A stretch of 64,000 nt of DNA. Origin: Flavobacterium weaverense. GTDB taxonomy: Bacteria > Bacteroidota > Bacteroidia > Flavobacteriales > Flavobacteriaceae. Position 1 is the first letter of the stretch; each line of letters opens with the position of its first letter. The stretch is taken from contig NZ_REFH01000007.1 in the NCBI RefSeq assembly GCF_003688495.1, positions 744,001 to 808,000 of the forward strand. Direction: 5' to 3'. A program made the position numbers and the translations under genes. Shown here in pieces: positions 25,599 through 34,863 of the stretch. The notes beneath the pieces are model-generated. The model saw only the letters and a program-made list of their open reading frames with translations, did not search any database and was not told the DNA's origin.

Positions 25599-26375
25599 TT
25601 ACGAGTTAAATAAACTCTCTGCTTTATCCCAATCCACTACATTCCAAAATGAAGAAACATAATCAGCTCTTCGATTTTGGTTTTTCAAATAGTAAGCGTG
25701 TTCCCAAACGTCTAAGGCTAAAACTGGTTTTCCTCTTAACCCTTTTCCTCTCAACCTCATAAGCGGATTGTCTTGATTTGCTGTGGATCCAATTACTAAT
25801 TTACCATCTTGAACCACTAACCAAGCCCATCCAGATCCAAAACGTTTCATAGAAGCATCGCTGAATTGCTTTTTAAATTCGTCAAAAGAACCAAAAGTAC
25901 TCATTATAGCTGCAGCTAAGTTTCCTTTTGGATTACCGCCACCTTTAGGCTTCATCAATGTCCAAAATAAACTGTGATTATAATGTCCGCCGCTATTATT
26001 ACGAACTGCCTCAGGGAATTTAGACATCTTTTCAAATATATGTTCTAATGTATCAGTATGTTCCATTAACTTTTTGTCTAATGTTTCAATGGCCTTATTC
26101 AAATTTGTAACGTAGCCTTGATGGTGTTTCTTATGATGAATTTCCATTGTGGCTTTATCAATGTGTGGTTCTAATCCGTCATAGGCATATGCTAAGTTAG
26201 GAAGTGTGTATCCATCAACAGCGCTTACTTTTTCTTCCTCTACATTTAAACCATCTGCTATCGAATTTGTTTCGGCTGCAAATGCAGAATTAAATAAGCT
26301 AGAACCAATAATTGTTCCCGTAGAAAGAATTGCTGTTTGTTTTAAAAAATTTCTTCGTGTATTATTATTTTCCAT
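25599..26375 (-). CDS. Tat-exported Fe/Mn superoxide dismutase
   Basis: This enzyme dismutates superoxide to oxygen and peroxide. The 258-residue precursor carries a twin-arginine signal (RRNFLKQ at residues 7-13, hydrophobic core [13 protein letters not shown], cleavage after about residue 34), so the folded metalloenzyme is exported to the periplasm. Family signatures: [15 protein letters not shown] (first metal His), [10 protein letters not shown] (second) and [18 protein letters not shown] (Asp and third His). Fe or Mn preference cannot be decided by eye. Most SODs of this type are cytosolic; the Tat signal is the notable feature. Confidence 0.94.
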   Translation of the reverse strand: MENNNTRRNFLKQTAILSTGTIIGSSLFNSAFAAETNSIADGLNVEEEKVSAVDGYTLPNLAYAYDGLEPHIDKATMEIHHKKHHQGYVTNLNKAIETLDKKLMEHTDTLEHIFEKMSKFPEAVRNNSGGHYNHSLFWTLMKPKGGGNPKGNLAAAIMSTFGSFDEFKKQFSDASMKRFGSGWAWLVVQDGKLVIGSTANQDNPLMRLRGKGLRGKPVLALDVWEHAYYLKNQNRRADYVSSFWNVVDWDKAESLFNS

Positions 26376-26548
26376 AAGTGTTGACTTTATTCTAAAATAT
26401 GTGTTTAGTAATTACGATAAATTTAAACATAAATTTTTTTAGCAGGGTTAAAAAACACTTAAAAAAATATCTTTTTTTATATGATCTTGGACTATGAGCG
26501 ATAGTTTAGTGTAGAATTATGTAAATTTCATTTGAAAGTAGTGGTAAG

Positions 26549-26564
26549 TATTTTTGTATTTTTG
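26549..26564 (+). promoter_or_regulatory. Twin -7 elements before the YihY/BrkB gene
   Basis: TATTTTTG occurs twice back to back (26549-26556 and 26557-26564). TTTG at 26531-26534 is 22 bases before the second copy. The gene also has a purine-rich GGAAGGAAA before its ATG, unusual in this window. Confidence 0.45.
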
Positions 26565-26590
26565 ATCTTATTAAATGGAAGGAAATAGAT

Positions 26591-27520
26591 ATGAAAAGAA
26601 AAAAAATACTTAGCACAAGTTGGAGCTTATTAAAGCAGACTTATCAAGAATTTGACGCCGACAATGGTATCAAGTTGAGTGCGTCGTTGTCTTATTATAC
26701 GATATTTTCATTGCCACCATTATTGATTATTATTTTATCTATTTTCAGTTTTTTCTTTGGTAGAGACGCTGTTACTGGAAGGTTTTTCAGTCAGATAAAT
26801 GGTATGGTAGGTAATAAAGCCGCAATACAAATTCAAGAGACTATTAAAAATATAGAGTTGTCTGATAGCAATACATTTGCGGCCATATTTGGTGGGATTA
26901 TGTTGCTTATAGGTGCTTCTGGAGTTTTTGCAGAAATTCAAAGTTCTATTAATTTTATATGGGGTTTAAAAGCTAAACCTAATAAAGGAATTATGAAATT
27001 TGTAAAAAATAGATTGATGTCATTTTCAATGATTGCTTCTGTTGGTTTTTTATTGATGGTGAGTTTGATGGTAAATACTGTAATGGATGTGATAAACGCG
27101 AGATTGCTTATTTATTTCCCAAACACCGCAGTTTATATTTTTTACATCGTTAATATTTTAATCTTATTTGTAACGACTACTATGTTGTTCGCTATTATTT
27201 TTAAGACGCTTCCTGACGGAGAAATCGCTTGGAAAGATGCACTAATAGGTTCAAGTTTTACATCTTTCTTTTTTATGTTTGGTAAATTTGCCATCGGATT
27301 CTATTTGGGAAGTTCTACCGTTGCTACTGTTTATGGTGCGGCTGGTTCTGTAATCATTATATTAATCTGGGTGTACTATTCAGCTATTATATTATATTTT
27401 GGAGCTGAATTTACGAAGGTTTATTCCAACGAAAAAGGAAAAAAAATAATACCAAACTCCTATGCTGTGGGAATTAAGACGGAAGTTTTAGAAATTAAAC
27501 CCAAAGTGACGTGCGATTAA
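26591..27520 (+). CDS. YihY/virulence factor BrkB family membrane protein
   Basis: The 309-residue inner-membrane protein has six hydrophobic helices. The family hallmark is visible: LSASLSYYTIFSLPPLLIII near residue 30, GASGVFAEIQSSINFIWG near 105-122, and VYGAAGSVIIILIWVYYSA(I) near 250 before the polar end AEFTKVYS. The family was once called ribonuclease BN and virulence factor BrkB, but is now seen as a membrane protein of uncertain function, possibly a transporter. It stands alone; no neighbouring gene helps. Confidence 0.92.
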   Translation: MKRKKILSTSWSLLKQTYQEFDADNGIKLSASLSYYTIFSLPPLLIIILSIFSFFFGRDAVTGRFFSQINGMVGNKAAIQIQETIKNIELSDSNTFAAIFGGIMLLIGASGVFAEIQSSINFIWGLKAKPNKGIMKFVKNRLMSFSMIASVGFLLMVSLMVNTVMDVINARLLIYFPNTAVYIFYIVNILILFVTTTMLFAIIFKTLPDGEIAWKDALIGSSFTSFFFMFGKFAIGFYLGSSTVATVYGAAGSVIIILIWVYYSAIILYFGAEFTKVYSNEKGKKIIPNSYAVGIKTEVLEIKPKVTCD

Positions 27521-27650
27521 TTTTTTAAAAATTCAAATCTCTTTTTCATTTTACAATCTTTTGCTAATAGTTTATGTATTCATCATTATTGGCAGCGTTA
27601 TTGCTTAGTATCTATTTCAAATAATTATAACAATTAAAACAAACAAACTC

Positions 27651-28076
27651 ATGAAAAAATTAATTTTATTGCTTGCAATTTCTTGTCTAGCATTCGTTTC
27701 TTGTAACTCTTTAAAAACTACTAATGATATGTCGGCACTGCAAGGTGATTGGGAACTTAATTATATCACAGGTCCTCGAATTGCTTTCCAAGGTTTATAT
27801 CCAGATGAAAAACCTTCCGTAAATTTCGATTTGAAAACGGACTTAGTTTCAGGAGGAACAGGATGTAATCGTTTTTCTGGAAAGTTAAAAGTTGATGGAA
27901 ATAAAATTGATTTTAAAAACGATATGGCATTAACTAAAAGATATTGTCCAGGAGAAGGTGAAAGCGTTTATCTAGCAACACTTCAAAAAATTGAATCTTA
28001 CGCCATTTCGAAAGATGGTAAAACTTTAAGTTTTATGATGGGAGATGTCGAAATGATGCGATTCGCTAAAAAATAA
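27651..28076 (+). CDS. META domain (HslJ-like) lipoprotein
   Basis: The 141-residue protein has a lipoprotein signal (CLAFVSC, lipobox Cys about residue 19). The mature part matches the META/HslJ pattern: LQGDWELNYITG at the start and the hallmark GGTGCNRFSGKLKVDGNKI with TGCNRFSG. HslJ in E. coli is a heat-inducible outer-membrane protein linked to novobiocin resistance; Bacteroidota have many copies with unknown function. It likely sits on the inner or outer membrane facing the periplasm. A terminator follows at 28085-28114. Confidence 0.9.
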   Translation: MKKLILLLAISCLAFVSCNSLKTTNDMSALQGDWELNYITGPRIAFQGLYPDEKPSVNFDLKTDLVSGGTGCNRFSGKLKVDGNKIDFKNDMALTKRYCPGEGESVYLATLQKIESYAISKDGKTLSFMMGDVEMMRFAKK

Positions 28077-28084
28077 TTTAATTT

Positions 28085-28114
28085 ATGATGCCCTTTTTAG
28101 GGTATCATTTTTTT
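28085..28114 (+). terminator. Terminator of the META-domain gene
   Basis: Stem ATGATGCCCT / AGGGTATCAT (28085-28094, 28099-28108) with one wobble pair and a TTTT loop, followed by eight T's. Confidence 0.88.
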
Positions 28115-28156
28115 TATATAACATACTAAAGTAAACTATATTTTAAAGATGATGTG

Positions 28157-28672
28157 ATGAAATCTAAAAGAGTATTAACAGTATTATTCATGGTATTCTC
28201 AATTGCTTTTAGCTTTAGCCAAGAAAGAACAAAGAAAGAACTGAGAACAGATCGGAAGTTAGAAACAGCAAATCTAATTCAAGTTTTAATAGATTCTAAA
28301 GAGTTTACTTTTATTGGGCGAAAAGCGATACCTCAAGGGTATTCGGCAGTGGATTTGACGACAAATGATAACTTTTTAGAATTCACACCTACTTTAATAA
28401 AAAGCGAAATGCCTTTTTTTGGGCGAGGTTATAGTGGTATTGGTTACGGCGGAGATAAAGGACTCAAATTTGAAGGGAATCCAACTGAATTTTTTGTAAT
28501 GAAGGGAAAGCGTTCATTCGAAATAAAAGCGGTAGTTAGAGGAGAGAATGACGTTTTTAAAATTATCTTATCTGTTTTCTTTGAAGGTAGTGCAACACTA
28601 ACGATAAACTCCAATGATAGGAGTTCAATATCTTATTATGGAGAAATTACTACAATTGAAAATTTGAAGTGA
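28157..28672 (+). CDS. DUF4251 family secreted protein
   Basis: The 171-residue protein has a signal peptide (about 1-22, ending AFSFSQ). The rest is beta-rich, with the pattern SKEFTFIGRKAIPQGYSAVDL and a glycine-rich central stretch GRGYSGIGYGGDKGLKFEG, which fits DUF4251, a Bacteroidota family of unknown function. A GTG just before the ATG (28154) is also possible, but the ATG at 28157 gives a normal signal peptide. It is 80 bases after the META gene, separated by a terminator. The gap 28673-28870 has nothing visible. Confidence 0.82.
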   Translation: MKSKRVLTVLFMVFSIAFSFSQERTKKELRTDRKLETANLIQVLIDSKEFTFIGRKAIPQGYSAVDLTTNDNFLEFTPTLIKSEMPFFGRGYSGIGYGGDKGLKFEGNPTEFFVMKGKRSFEIKAVVRGENDVFKIILSVFFEGSATLTINSNDRSSISYYGEITTIENLK

Positions 28673-28870
28673 TCTATAAATTAATATAATGCAGCGCAAA
28701 AAATTAGTGGTGTTAAGTTAAAAATAATGAATCATTAGTGGTTTCCATTAAAGTGACTTAATAAAAAAAATGGACCGCGACAATTTTCTCAAACGAATCT
28801 CTTATTGTAATCAATCACTCTTGCATTAAATATTTAATTTTTATGAATTAAAATTAGATTTCATGTAAAT

Positions 28871-28911
28871 AGAAAAAACCGTCTTGTTATTTAAAACTTG
28901 ACGGTTTTTCA
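28871..28911 (-). terminator. Terminator of the beta-oxidation operon
   Basis: Stem GAAAAAACCGTC (28872-28883) / GACGGTTTTTC (28900-28910) with a 16-base AT-rich loop, T-rich on both strands, 31 bases beyond the acyl-CoA dehydrogenase stop. Confidence 0.78.
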
Positions 28912-28941
28912 ATTATTTCAAACTAGTAATTTTTTTTACTA

Positions 28942-30732
28942 CTAGAAGCAATATTCATTTTCAGCAACTACTTTTTCAGTTATGGTCTCTCTTAAAGCAA
29001 CTATGTTAGGCATATTTGCATATTTTGTAAAACGACGTAAACCCATTAGCATCATACGTTGCTCATCTCCTTCAGCAAAAGAAATTACACTTTCCTTACC
29101 TTTTTGAGTTACAATATCTACCGCTTTGTACAAGTAAAGTTTTGCCATTGCAATTTGTTCTTGCACTTTGGCTTCACCTTCTTTTTTAGCTAATTTTTCT
29201 GTTCGTAGTATTGTGCTTTCCGCCATATAAATTTCAATTAATATGTCAGATGCAGCCATTAATAATTGTTGGTGTGAATCTAAGTCTGGACCGTATTTTT
29301 GTACGGCTCCACCAGCAACCATTAAGAAAGCTTGTTTTAATTTTCCTACCATTTCTTTCTCTTCAGCAAACAATTCAGAATAGTCAGGAGTTTCAAATGA
29401 TGGAATTCCCATCAATTCTTCTTGAACTTTAGAAGCTGGTCCTAATAAGTCAATATGACCTTTCATCGCCTTTTTGATTAACATACCTACAGAAAGCATT
29501 CTGTTAATCTCATTTGTACCTTCGTAAATTCTTGCAATACGAGCATCTCTCCAAGCACTCTCCATTGGTGTATCTTCTGAGAATCCCATTCCACCAAAGA
29601 TTTGGATTCCTTCATCAGCACAATTTTGAACATCTTCAGAAACAGCTACTTTCAAGATTGAACATTCTATTGCAAATTCTTCAACACCTTTTAATTCTGC
29701 TTCTTGATGTGTTGAACCTTCCTGCTCACGAATTGCTATACGATCTTCGATATCTTTTGCTGCACGATATGTAGCACTTTCGCCTGCATAACAGTTGGTT
29801 GCCATTTCTGCAATTTTTGCACGAATAGCACCAAATTGAGCAATAGGAGTCTTAAATTGAATTCTCTCGTTAGCATATTTTACTGAACTTGTAATTACTC
29901 TTCTTTGTGCATCTAAACAAGCTGCTGCTAATTTAATACGACCCACATTCAGAGCATTCATTGCAATTTTAAAACCATTTCCTCTTTCAGAAAGCATGTT
30001 TTCAACAGGAACTTTAGTTTCATTAAAGAAAACCTGACGAGTAGAAGATGCGCGAATACCTAATTTGTGCTCTTCTTCACCCATTGAAATTCCGTTACCT
30101 TCTGTATTTTCTAGTATAAAACCAGTAATATTTTTATCATCACCAATACGTGCAAAAACGATGAATACCGAACAAAATCCTGCATTCGAAATCCACATTT
30201 TTTGTCCTGTAATCGAGTAGTACGTTCCGTCATCAGATAAAACAGCTTTTGTTTTTCCTGAATTAGCATCAGATCCTGCTCCAGGTTCAGTCAAACAATA
30301 AGCACCAAACCACTCACCTGAAGCTAACTTAGGTACGTATTTTTGTTTTTGCTCTTCTGTTCCGTACAAAGTAATTGGCATTGTTCCAATTCCCGTATGT
30401 GCTCCAAAAGCAGTCGAGAATGAACCCGTTGCTCCAGAAATATAATCACACACTAAAACCGTATTTACAAATCCCATTCCCATTCCGCCATAAGCTTCAG
30501 GAACAGCAACGCTTAAGAAACCTAAATCTCCTGCTTTTCTCATACTGTCTTCAGTAAAAGCGTAATCCTTTTTCTCAAAACGGTCTTTGTTAGGCCATAA
30601 TTCTTTATCAACAAACTCTTTTACAGAGTCGCGCATCATTATTTGCTCTTCATTGAAATCTTCTGGAGTGAAGATGTCTTCGCATTTTGTTTCTTTTACT
30701 AGGAATTGACCTCCTCTTGTTTTGTCGCTCAT
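28942..30732 (-). CDS. Acyl-CoA dehydrogenase (FadE-like, long form)
   Basis: This FAD enzyme carries out the first oxidation of fatty acyl-CoA. The 596-residue protein has the standard acyl-CoA dehydrogenase fold in the first 400 residues (YCLTEPGAGSDANSGKTKA flavin/substrate site, GQKMWISNAGFC, RIYEGTNEINRML with the catalytic Glu) and an extra helical C-terminal domain of about 180 residues, as in the very-long-chain/ACAD9-type enzymes. It is the last gene of the operon MarR - FadN-like - thiolase - four-helix-bundle - dehydrogenase. The electron acceptor (ETF) is not encoded here. Confidence 0.94.
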   Translation of the reverse strand: MSDKTRGGQFLVKETKCEDIFTPEDFNEEQIMMRDSVKEFVDKELWPNKDRFEKKDYAFTEDSMRKAGDLGFLSVAVPEAYGGMGMGFVNTVLVCDYISGATGSFSTAFGAHTGIGTMPITLYGTEEQKQKYVPKLASGEWFGAYCLTEPGAGSDANSGKTKAVLSDDGTYYSITGQKMWISNAGFCSVFIVFARIGDDKNITGFILENTEGNGISMGEEEHKLGIRASSTRQVFFNETKVPVENMLSERGNGFKIAMNALNVGRIKLAAACLDAQRRVITSSVKYANERIQFKTPIAQFGAIRAKIAEMATNCYAGESATYRAAKDIEDRIAIREQEGSTHQEAELKGVEEFAIECSILKVAVSEDVQNCADEGIQIFGGMGFSEDTPMESAWRDARIARIYEGTNEINRMLSVGMLIKKAMKGHIDLLGPASKVQEELMGIPSFETPDYSELFAEEKEMVGKLKQAFLMVAGGAVQKYGPDLDSHQQLLMAASDILIEIYMAESTILRTEKLAKKEGEAKVQEQIAMAKLYLYKAVDIVTQKGKESVISFAEGDEQRMMLMGLRRFTKYANMPNIVALRETITEKVVAENEYCF

Positions 30733-30737
30733 GACTT

Positions 30738-30777
30738 TATTTTTTTAAATTTTAAATTTTGAATTTTAAATTATTTT
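30738..30777. repeat. AT-rich inverted repeat, left end of the four-helix-bundle element
   Basis: Contains the core ATTTTAAATTTTGAATTTTA. It matches, in inverted orientation and with one mismatch over about 23 bases, the repeat at 31122-31159. The stop codon of the four-helix-bundle gene (30771-30773) lies inside it. Confidence 0.7.
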
Positions 30778-31124
30778 GACTCTTGTGATGTTTTAATTAT
30801 TTTAGTAATGATGTTGATGATGTGTTCAACTTCAATTAGATAATTATTCACTTCAATTGATGTTAGATCGGATTTATCCAATAATCTTAACCAGTATTTT
30901 GTTTCTCTAGCTTCTTTTGAAGCGATAGACATTTTATGAATAAAATCTTTCCTTGATTGAGCAGCAATTGCTTCTTCAACATTTGCTCCGATGCTTGTGG
31001 CAGACCTTAAAATTTGCTTAGAAATTATGAATTCATTTTCTTTTTTAAGTTGAACATAAAGATTTACTATTGACAGAGCAAAATCAAAAGTTTTGGTAGC
31101 AATAATATTTTCTTTCATGTTCAT
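30771..31124 (-). CDS. Four-helix-bundle protein (23S rRNA intervening-sequence/bAvd-like)
   Basis: The 117-residue, entirely helical protein begins MNMKENIIATKTFDFALSI. It has the family motifs QILRSATSIGANVEEAIAAQ (about 41-60) and ASKEARETKYWLRLL near residue 80. Related proteins are encoded in intervening sequences of 23S rRNA genes and resemble the Avd protein of diversity-generating retroelements; no enzyme function is known. It lies between thiolase and acyl-CoA dehydrogenase genes, has no relation to beta-oxidation, and is bracketed by AT-rich inverted repeats, so it looks inserted. Confidence 0.88.
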   Translation of the reverse strand: MNMKENIIATKTFDFALSIVNLYVQLKKENEFIISKQILRSATSIGANVEEAIAAQSRKDFIHKMSIASKEARETKYWLRLLDKSDLTSIEVNNYLIEVEHIINIITKIIKTSQESK

Positions 31125-31159
31125 TTAAAATTTATAATTCAAAATTTAAAATTAATTAA
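31122..31159. repeat. AT-rich inverted repeat, right end of the four-helix-bundle element
   Basis: Reverse complement contains ATTTTAAATTTTGAATTATA, the partner of the repeat at 30738-30777. It reaches into the thiolase stop codon (31156-31158). Confidence 0.7.
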
Positions 31160-32337
31160 AGGAGTTCATAAATCCCCGCACTACCTTGTCCTGTTCCTAC
31201 GCACATAGATACTATTCCGTATTTATTTCCACGACGTTTCATCTCATCAAATAATTGAACAGATAATTTTGCTCCAGTACATCCTAATGGGTGACCTAAA
31301 GCGATTGCACCACCATTGACGTTAACGATATCAGGATTTAACCCTAACTCACGTGTAACGGCTATAGCTTGAGACGCAAAAGCTTCGTTCAATTCAATTA
31401 AGTCAATATCTTTTAAATCCATTCCAGCTTGCTTTAGAACCTTTGGAATTGCTTTTACTGGTCCCATTCCCATTATTCTTGGTTCAACTCCAGCTGAAGC
31501 AAAGTTTACTAAACGAGCAATAGGTTGTAAGTTTAGCTCTTTCACCATTTCTTCACTCATCACTAAAACGAAAGCAGCTCCATCACTCATTTGTGAAGAG
31601 TTACCTGCTGTTACGCTTCCACCGTCTGCAAAAACAGGTCTTAAACCCGCTAAAGCTTCTTTAGAAGTTCCAGCTCTAGGACCTTCATCTTTGTTTACTA
31701 CATAAGACTTAGTTTCCTTCTTTCCGTTTTCATTTATAAACGTTTGCTCAATAGTGATAGGTACAATTTGTTTATCAAATTTTCCATCTGCTTGCGCTTT
31801 CAAGGCTTTCATATGTGAGTGGTACGCAAACTCATCTTGATCTTCCCTAGACACTTTAAACTGATCAGCCACGGCTTCTGCTGTAAGTCCCATTCCCCAG
31901 TAATAATCTTCGTTTCCTGCTTTTGCAACAGCATAATCCGGAGTAGGTTTATAACCACCCATCGGAATAAAACTCATGCTTTCAGCGCCACCAGCAATAA
32001 TGCAATGTGCCATTCCTGATTGGATTTTGGCTGTAGCCATACCAATAGTTTCTAATCCAGAAGCACAATATCTATTTACAGTTACACCAGGAACATCTTC
32101 CACTTTCAAACCCATTAAAGAGATTAATCGCGCAACATTAAGTCCTTGTTCTGCCTCTGGCATGGCGTTTCCAACCATCACATCATCGATGCGAGTTTTG
32201 TCGAAATCAGGTAGCTCATTCATCATATATTGAATGGTTTCTGAAGCTAATTCATCAGGTCTTTTAAATCTAAAAACTCCTTTTGGTGCTTTACCAACGG
32301 CAGTTCTGTATGCTTTTACTATATAGGCTGTTTTCAT
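31156..32337 (-). CDS. Acetyl-CoA C-acyltransferase (thiolase, FadA type)
   Basis: This thiolase cleaves 3-ketoacyl-CoA, the last step of beta-oxidation. The 393-residue protein has the acyl-enzyme cysteine C91 (VNRYCASGLETIGMA), the catalytic His in ALGHPLGCTGAK and the second cysteine in CVGTGQGSAGIYE. The ATG at 32335-32337 (MKTAYIVKAYRTAVG) is the family start; an upstream in-frame ATG would add 17 residues that only translate an AT-rich repeat. It is 78 bases after the FadN-like gene and would form the thiolase partner of that multienzyme. Confidence 0.95.
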   Translation of the reverse strand: MKTAYIVKAYRTAVGKAPKGVFRFKRPDELASETIQYMMNELPDFDKTRIDDVMVGNAMPEAEQGLNVARLISLMGLKVEDVPGVTVNRYCASGLETIGMATAKIQSGMAHCIIAGGAESMSFIPMGGYKPTPDYAVAKAGNEDYYWGMGLTAEAVADQFKVSREDQDEFAYHSHMKALKAQADGKFDKQIVPITIEQTFINENGKKETKSYVVNKDEGPRAGTSKEALAGLRPVFADGGSVTAGNSSQMSDGAAFVLVMSEEMVKELNLQPIARLVNFASAGVEPRIMGMGPVKAIPKVLKQAGMDLKDIDLIELNEAFASQAIAVTRELGLNPDIVNVNGGAIALGHPLGCTGAKLSVQLFDEMKRRGNKYGIVSMCVGTGQGSAGIYELL

Positions 32338-32338
32338 A

Positions 32339-32420
32339 ATGCTGTTTTGAATTCTGAATTTTAAATTTTGAATTATCTCAAACCACATTTAAAATTCATA
32401 ATTTATAATTTAAAATTAAT
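32339..32420. repeat. Gene-less copy of the AT-rich inverted repeats
   Basis: Two arms, ATTTTAAATTTTGAATTAT (32358-32376) and TTTATAATTTAAAATTAAT (32402-32420), lie in inverted orientation with about 25 bases between. They match the two ends that flank the four-helix-bundle gene. The element fills the gap between the FadN-like stop and the thiolase start. Confidence 0.65.
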
Positions 32421-34806
32421 TTCTCAACGGTTTCCCTTTAGTCAACATAAATTGTATTCTCTCTAACGTTTTTCTTTCTGTACAAAGTGATAAGAAAGCT
32501 TCGCGTTCTAGATCTAATAAATATTGCTCCGTTACTAATGTTGGTTCAGATAAATCTCCACCAGCCATAACGTATGCTAATTTGTTGGCTATTTTTTTGT
32601 CGTGTTCAGAGATGTATTTTCCAGCTTCCATTTGGTCTGTTCCCACTAAGAACATTCCTAATGCTTGCTTTCCTAAAACTTTTACATCACTTCTTCGTAT
32701 TGGTTGTGTATAACCAGCTTCAGCCATAATTAAAGCATGCTTTTTAGCCTCTGCAATTTGGCGATCCTTATTCACAACAATAATGTCTTTTCCATGTTGT
32801 AAAAGTCCAGTATCAAAAGCCTCGTAACCAGAAGTCGACACTTTTGCCATAGCAATTGTCAAGAAATATTCTTGCAATACATTAAGCTCAACATCATTTT
32901 TATGGAATAAATCAGAAGCTCTTAAAGCTAATTCTTTAGATCCACCACCGCCAGGAATTACTCCAACACCAAACTCTACTAATCCCATGTATGTTTCTGC
33001 TGCCGCAACTACTTTGTCAGCGTGTAAACTCATTTCGCATCCACCTCCAAAAGTCATTCCGTGTGGCGCAACTACAACTGGGATTCCAGAATAACGAACG
33101 CGCATCATCGTGTCTTGAAACATTTTGATGGCCATGTTTAATTCGTCATATTCTTGTTCCACCGCCATCATAAATATCATTCCGATATTAGCACCTACAG
33201 AGAAATTTGCTGCTTGATTACCAATAACTAATCCTTGATATTCTTTCTCAGATAAATCAATCGCTTTATTGATAGCTGTTAAAACATCGCCACCAATAGT
33301 ATTCATTTTAGATTGGAATTCTAAGTTCAAAATTCCATCTCCTAAATCTTGTATAATTGCACCGCTATTGCTCCAAACCTTTTTGCTTTCGCGAATATTG
33401 TTCAGTATAATAAATGAATCTTGTCCAGGAACTTTAGTCTGTGCTTTAGTCGGAATATTGTAGAAATAAGTAGCTCCTTCTTTAATAGTATAAAAACTTT
33501 TACTTCCAGACGCTAACATTTCTGTTACCCAAGCAGCAGGCTCTAGACCTTCCGCTTTCATAATTTCAATTCCTTTTTCAACACCAATAGCATCCCAAAT
33601 TTCGAATGGACCATTTTCCCATCCAAAACCAGCTTTCATGGCATCATCAATCTTGTATAATTCATCTGAAATTTCAGGAATTCTGTTTGAAACATAAGCA
33701 AACATTCCAGAAAAACTTTTTCTATAAAATTCTCCCGCTTTATCTTTTCCCTTTACTAAAACTTTAAAACGATCGATAGGCTTATCAATTGTTTTTGTAA
33801 GTTCTAAAGTTCCAAATGAAGCTTTCTTAGCTGAACGATATTCTAAAGTATCTAAATCTAAAGTCAGAATCTCTTTTCCTTCTTTTTTGTAAAAACCTTG
33901 ACCTGTTTTACTTCCTAACCATTTATTTTCCATCATTTTATTGACAAATTCCGGAAGTTTGAACAATTCATGTTGCTCATCGTTTGGACAGTTTTCATAA
34001 ATACCATTAGCAACATGCACTAAGGTATCTAAACCAACAACATCAACGGTACGGAAAGTAGCTGATTTTGGACGACCAATAACTGGACCGGTCAACTTAT
34101 CAACTTCTTCAATCGTTAATCCCATTTCTTTTACCAAATGAAATAAACTCTGAATTCCATAAATACCAATTCTGTTTCCTATAAAAGCAGGAGTATCCTT
34201 AGCAACAACAGAAGTTTTTCCTAAGAATTTCTCGCCATATATAGTAAGGAAGTCCAACACTTCAGTTGAAGTTTGTGGACCAGGAATGATTTCGAATAAT
34301 TTTAGATAACGAGCAGGGTTAAAAAAGTGTGTTCCGCAGAAGTGTTTTTGGAAATCTTCGCTTCGACCTTCACTCATAAAATGAATTGGAATCCCCGAAG
34401 TATTTGAAGTTACTAAAGTACCTGGTTTTCTAAATTTTTCAATTTGCTCAAATACCATTTTCTTGATGTCTAAACGCTCTACGACAACTTCGATAATCCA
34501 ATCTACGTTAGCGATTTTTGACATATCATCCGTGGTATTTCCAGTAGTAATTCTAGAAGCAAACTTCTGACTGTAAATAGGAGAGGGCTTTGACTTTAAT
34601 GAAGTTGCTAAATGCTCGTTCACTAAACGGTTTCTTACAATTTTACTTTCTAAAGTTAGTCCTTTTTTAGCTTCTGCCTCAGTTAGTTCTCTAGGGATAA
34701 TATCTAGAAGTAAGACTTCGACCCCAATGTTTGCAAAATGACAAGCAATTCCTGAACCCATTATTCCGGATCCTATTACTGCGACTTTTTTAATTGTGCG
34801 TTTCAT
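32416..34806 (-). CDS. fadN: 3-hydroxyacyl-CoA dehydrogenase/enoyl-CoA hydratase (FadN type)
   Basis: This bifunctional beta-oxidation enzyme has 796 residues. It follows the FadN order (dehydrogenase first), not the E. coli FadB order. The NAD-binding domain opens with VAVIGSGIMGSGIACHFANI (about 8-27), followed by CGTHFFNPARYLKLFEIIPG (dehydrogenase signature) and a second helical domain. The enoyl-CoA hydratase/crotonase domain is in the C-terminal half, with GMTFGGGCEMSLHADKVVAA and FGVGVIPGGGGSKELALR containing the oxyanion-hole glycines and catalytic region. With the thiolase it makes a complete trifunctional set. B. subtilis FadN has similar length. Confidence 0.93.
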   Translation of the reverse strand: MKRTIKKVAVIGSGIMGSGIACHFANIGVEVLLLDIIPRELTEAEAKKGLTLESKIVRNRLVNEHLATSLKSKPSPIYSQKFASRITTGNTTDDMSKIANVDWIIEVVVERLDIKKMVFEQIEKFRKPGTLVTSNTSGIPIHFMSEGRSEDFQKHFCGTHFFNPARYLKLFEIIPGPQTSTEVLDFLTIYGEKFLGKTSVVAKDTPAFIGNRIGIYGIQSLFHLVKEMGLTIEEVDKLTGPVIGRPKSATFRTVDVVGLDTLVHVANGIYENCPNDEQHELFKLPEFVNKMMENKWLGSKTGQGFYKKEGKEILTLDLDTLEYRSAKKASFGTLELTKTIDKPIDRFKVLVKGKDKAGEFYRKSFSGMFAYVSNRIPEISDELYKIDDAMKAGFGWENGPFEIWDAIGVEKGIEIMKAEGLEPAAWVTEMLASGSKSFYTIKEGATYFYNIPTKAQTKVPGQDSFIILNNIRESKKVWSNSGAIIQDLGDGILNLEFQSKMNTIGGDVLTAINKAIDLSEKEYQGLVIGNQAANFSVGANIGMIFMMAVEQEYDELNMAIKMFQDTMMRVRYSGIPVVVAPHGMTFGGGCEMSLHADKVVAAAETYMGLVEFGVGVIPGGGGSKELALRASDLFHKNDVELNVLQEYFLTIAMAKVSTSGYEAFDTGLLQHGKDIIVVNKDRQIAEAKKHALIMAEAGYTQPIRRSDVKVLGKQALGMFLVGTDQMEAGKYISEHDKKIANKLAYVMAGGDLSEPTLVTEQYLLDLEREAFLSLCTERKTLERIQFMLTKGKPLRN

Positions 34807-34863
34807 ATATAATTACTATTTATTTTATTAGAGTATAATATTTTCAGCGTCTTTCTTACTGAA

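Noticed and set aside
26591..27520. Ribonuclease BN for the YihY/BrkB family gene
   Set aside because: That older annotation of the family is not supported; the sequence is a six-helix membrane protein without nuclease motifs.
30771..31124. Diversity-generating retroelement
   Set aside because: The four-helix-bundle protein resembles Avd, but there is no reverse transcriptase, template/variable repeat or A-mutagenised region nearby.
32338..32388. Upstream ATG for the thiolase gene
   Set aside because: It would translate the AT-rich inverted repeat into 17 residues. The family start MKTAYIVKAYRT at 32337 is clear.
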